NCBI GenBank assembly: GCA_023396615.1
Contig: JAEWVM010000161.1
Span: 1-5,840, forward strand
Direction: 5' to 3'
From: Spirochaetota bacterium
Lineage (GTDB): Bacteria; Spirochaetota; UBA4802; JAFGJZ01
Length of the DNA: 5,840 nucleotides
This document shows, piece after piece, positions 5,559 to 5,840 of the stretch; position 1 is the stretch's first letter; every line of letters starts with the position of its first letter. The notes under the pieces were generated by a model, which had not been told where the DNA came from, ran no database searches, and saw only the letters and a list, made by a program, of their open reading frames with translations. Made by a program: the position numbers and the translations under genes.

Positions 5559-5840
5559 TTTCGGATAATTTTGAATCAAAAAGCAAATTCGAACAGGCAT
5601 ATTATTTTGAAAAGCAAGGCAAAACCGAAGAGGCGATTCACTATTATGCCGGAATAGGAAAGGATGAGCCGAGACACAGGGAAGCCTTGCTTTCAATGGC
5701 TGCTCTTTATTCTAAATTAAACAGAACGATTGATTCGCTTTTTTGTTTTGAAAAGGCCGTTTCAATAGAACCTGATTATCTTTCTATTTTCAATATTGGA
5801 AACATTTACTACAAACTGTCTGATTATAAAAAAGCGGTTC
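5555..5840 (+). CDS. TPR-repeat protein, N-terminal part (runs off the window)
   Basis: An ATG inside the cyclase stop codon opens a frame that stays open to the window edge (95 complete codons). There is no signal peptide, so the protein starts as cytoplasmic. From residue about 10 it shows TPR-like helix pairs: AYYFEKQGKTEEAIHYY, then ALLSMAALYSKLNRTIDSLFCFEKAVSIEPDY, then the start of another unit (IFNIGNIYYKLSDYKKAV). The ribosome binding site is weak, so translation is probably coupled to the cyclase through the ATGA overlap. Coupling suggests the two proteins act together, for instance with the TPRs as a docking surface or c-di-GMP output, but the missing C-terminus may hold the domain that defines function. 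Confidence 0.8.
   Translation, partial: MISDNFESKSKFEQAYYFEKQGKTEEAIHYYAGIGKDEPRHREALLSMAALYSKLNRTIDSLFCFEKAVSIEPDYLSIFNIGNIYYKLSDYKKAV

Overview
The window is tightly packed protein-coding DNA from a bacterium. No gap between genes exceeds about 125 bases, so there is no large non-coding stretch. Base composition is moderately AT-rich with purine-rich ribosome binding sites. The fragment of an outer-membrane beta-barrel at the left edge and several Sec signal peptides point to a diderm. A ferredoxin-dependent disulfide reductase fused to a rubredoxin points to an anaerobe or microaerophile. The overall flavour (TPR proteins, GAF-GGDEF protein, exported cyclophilin with an insert) reminds me of spirochaetes such as Treponema, but this is an impression and not a demonstrated assignment.

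Left part (1-1860): the C-terminal end of a beta-barrel-like protein runs rightward to 191 and meets, tail to tail with only 8 bases between, a leftward two-gene operon. That operon encodes an exported TPR protein (1860 to 1141) followed by an alpha/alpha-toroid protein with prenyltransferase/squalene-cyclase-type repeats (1144 to 200). The two overlap by ATGA.

Middle (1861-2840): a 123-base divergent intergenic region carries a perfect 7-bp inverted repeat whose arms contain TTGACC -35-like hexamers facing both ways. To its right is an exported protein of unknown function with three copies of an aromatic-x-aromatic-Asp repeat (1984-2778). It is followed by a 62-base gap holding a good promoter candidate (TTGCCA, 17 bases, TGc-GATAAT).

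Right part (2841-5840): a compact rightward operon. In order it encodes a glutaredoxin-like protein with a CIWC active site; a ferredoxin:thioredoxin-reductase catalytic subunit fused to a C-terminal rubredoxin domain; a cyclophilin-type peptidyl-prolyl isomerase with a signal peptide and a roughly 80-residue insertion; a soluble GAF-GGDEF diguanylate cyclase with intact active and inhibitory sites; and the start of another TPR protein cut by the window edge. Gene junctions are -4, +9, +19 and -4 bases, so co-transcription is very likely. The first two genes form a plausible electron chain (ferredoxin or rubredoxin, then the 4Fe-4S disulfide reductase, then the glutaredoxin-like protein, then target thiols). 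The isomerase and the c-di-GMP enzyme do not have an obvious shared pathway with them.

I see no tRNA, rRNA, CRISPR, insertion sequence or clear intrinsic terminator. The most interesting items are the ferredoxin-thiol redox pair, the cyclophilin insertion with a possible second start, the triple-repeat exported protein, and the symmetric divergent promoter region.
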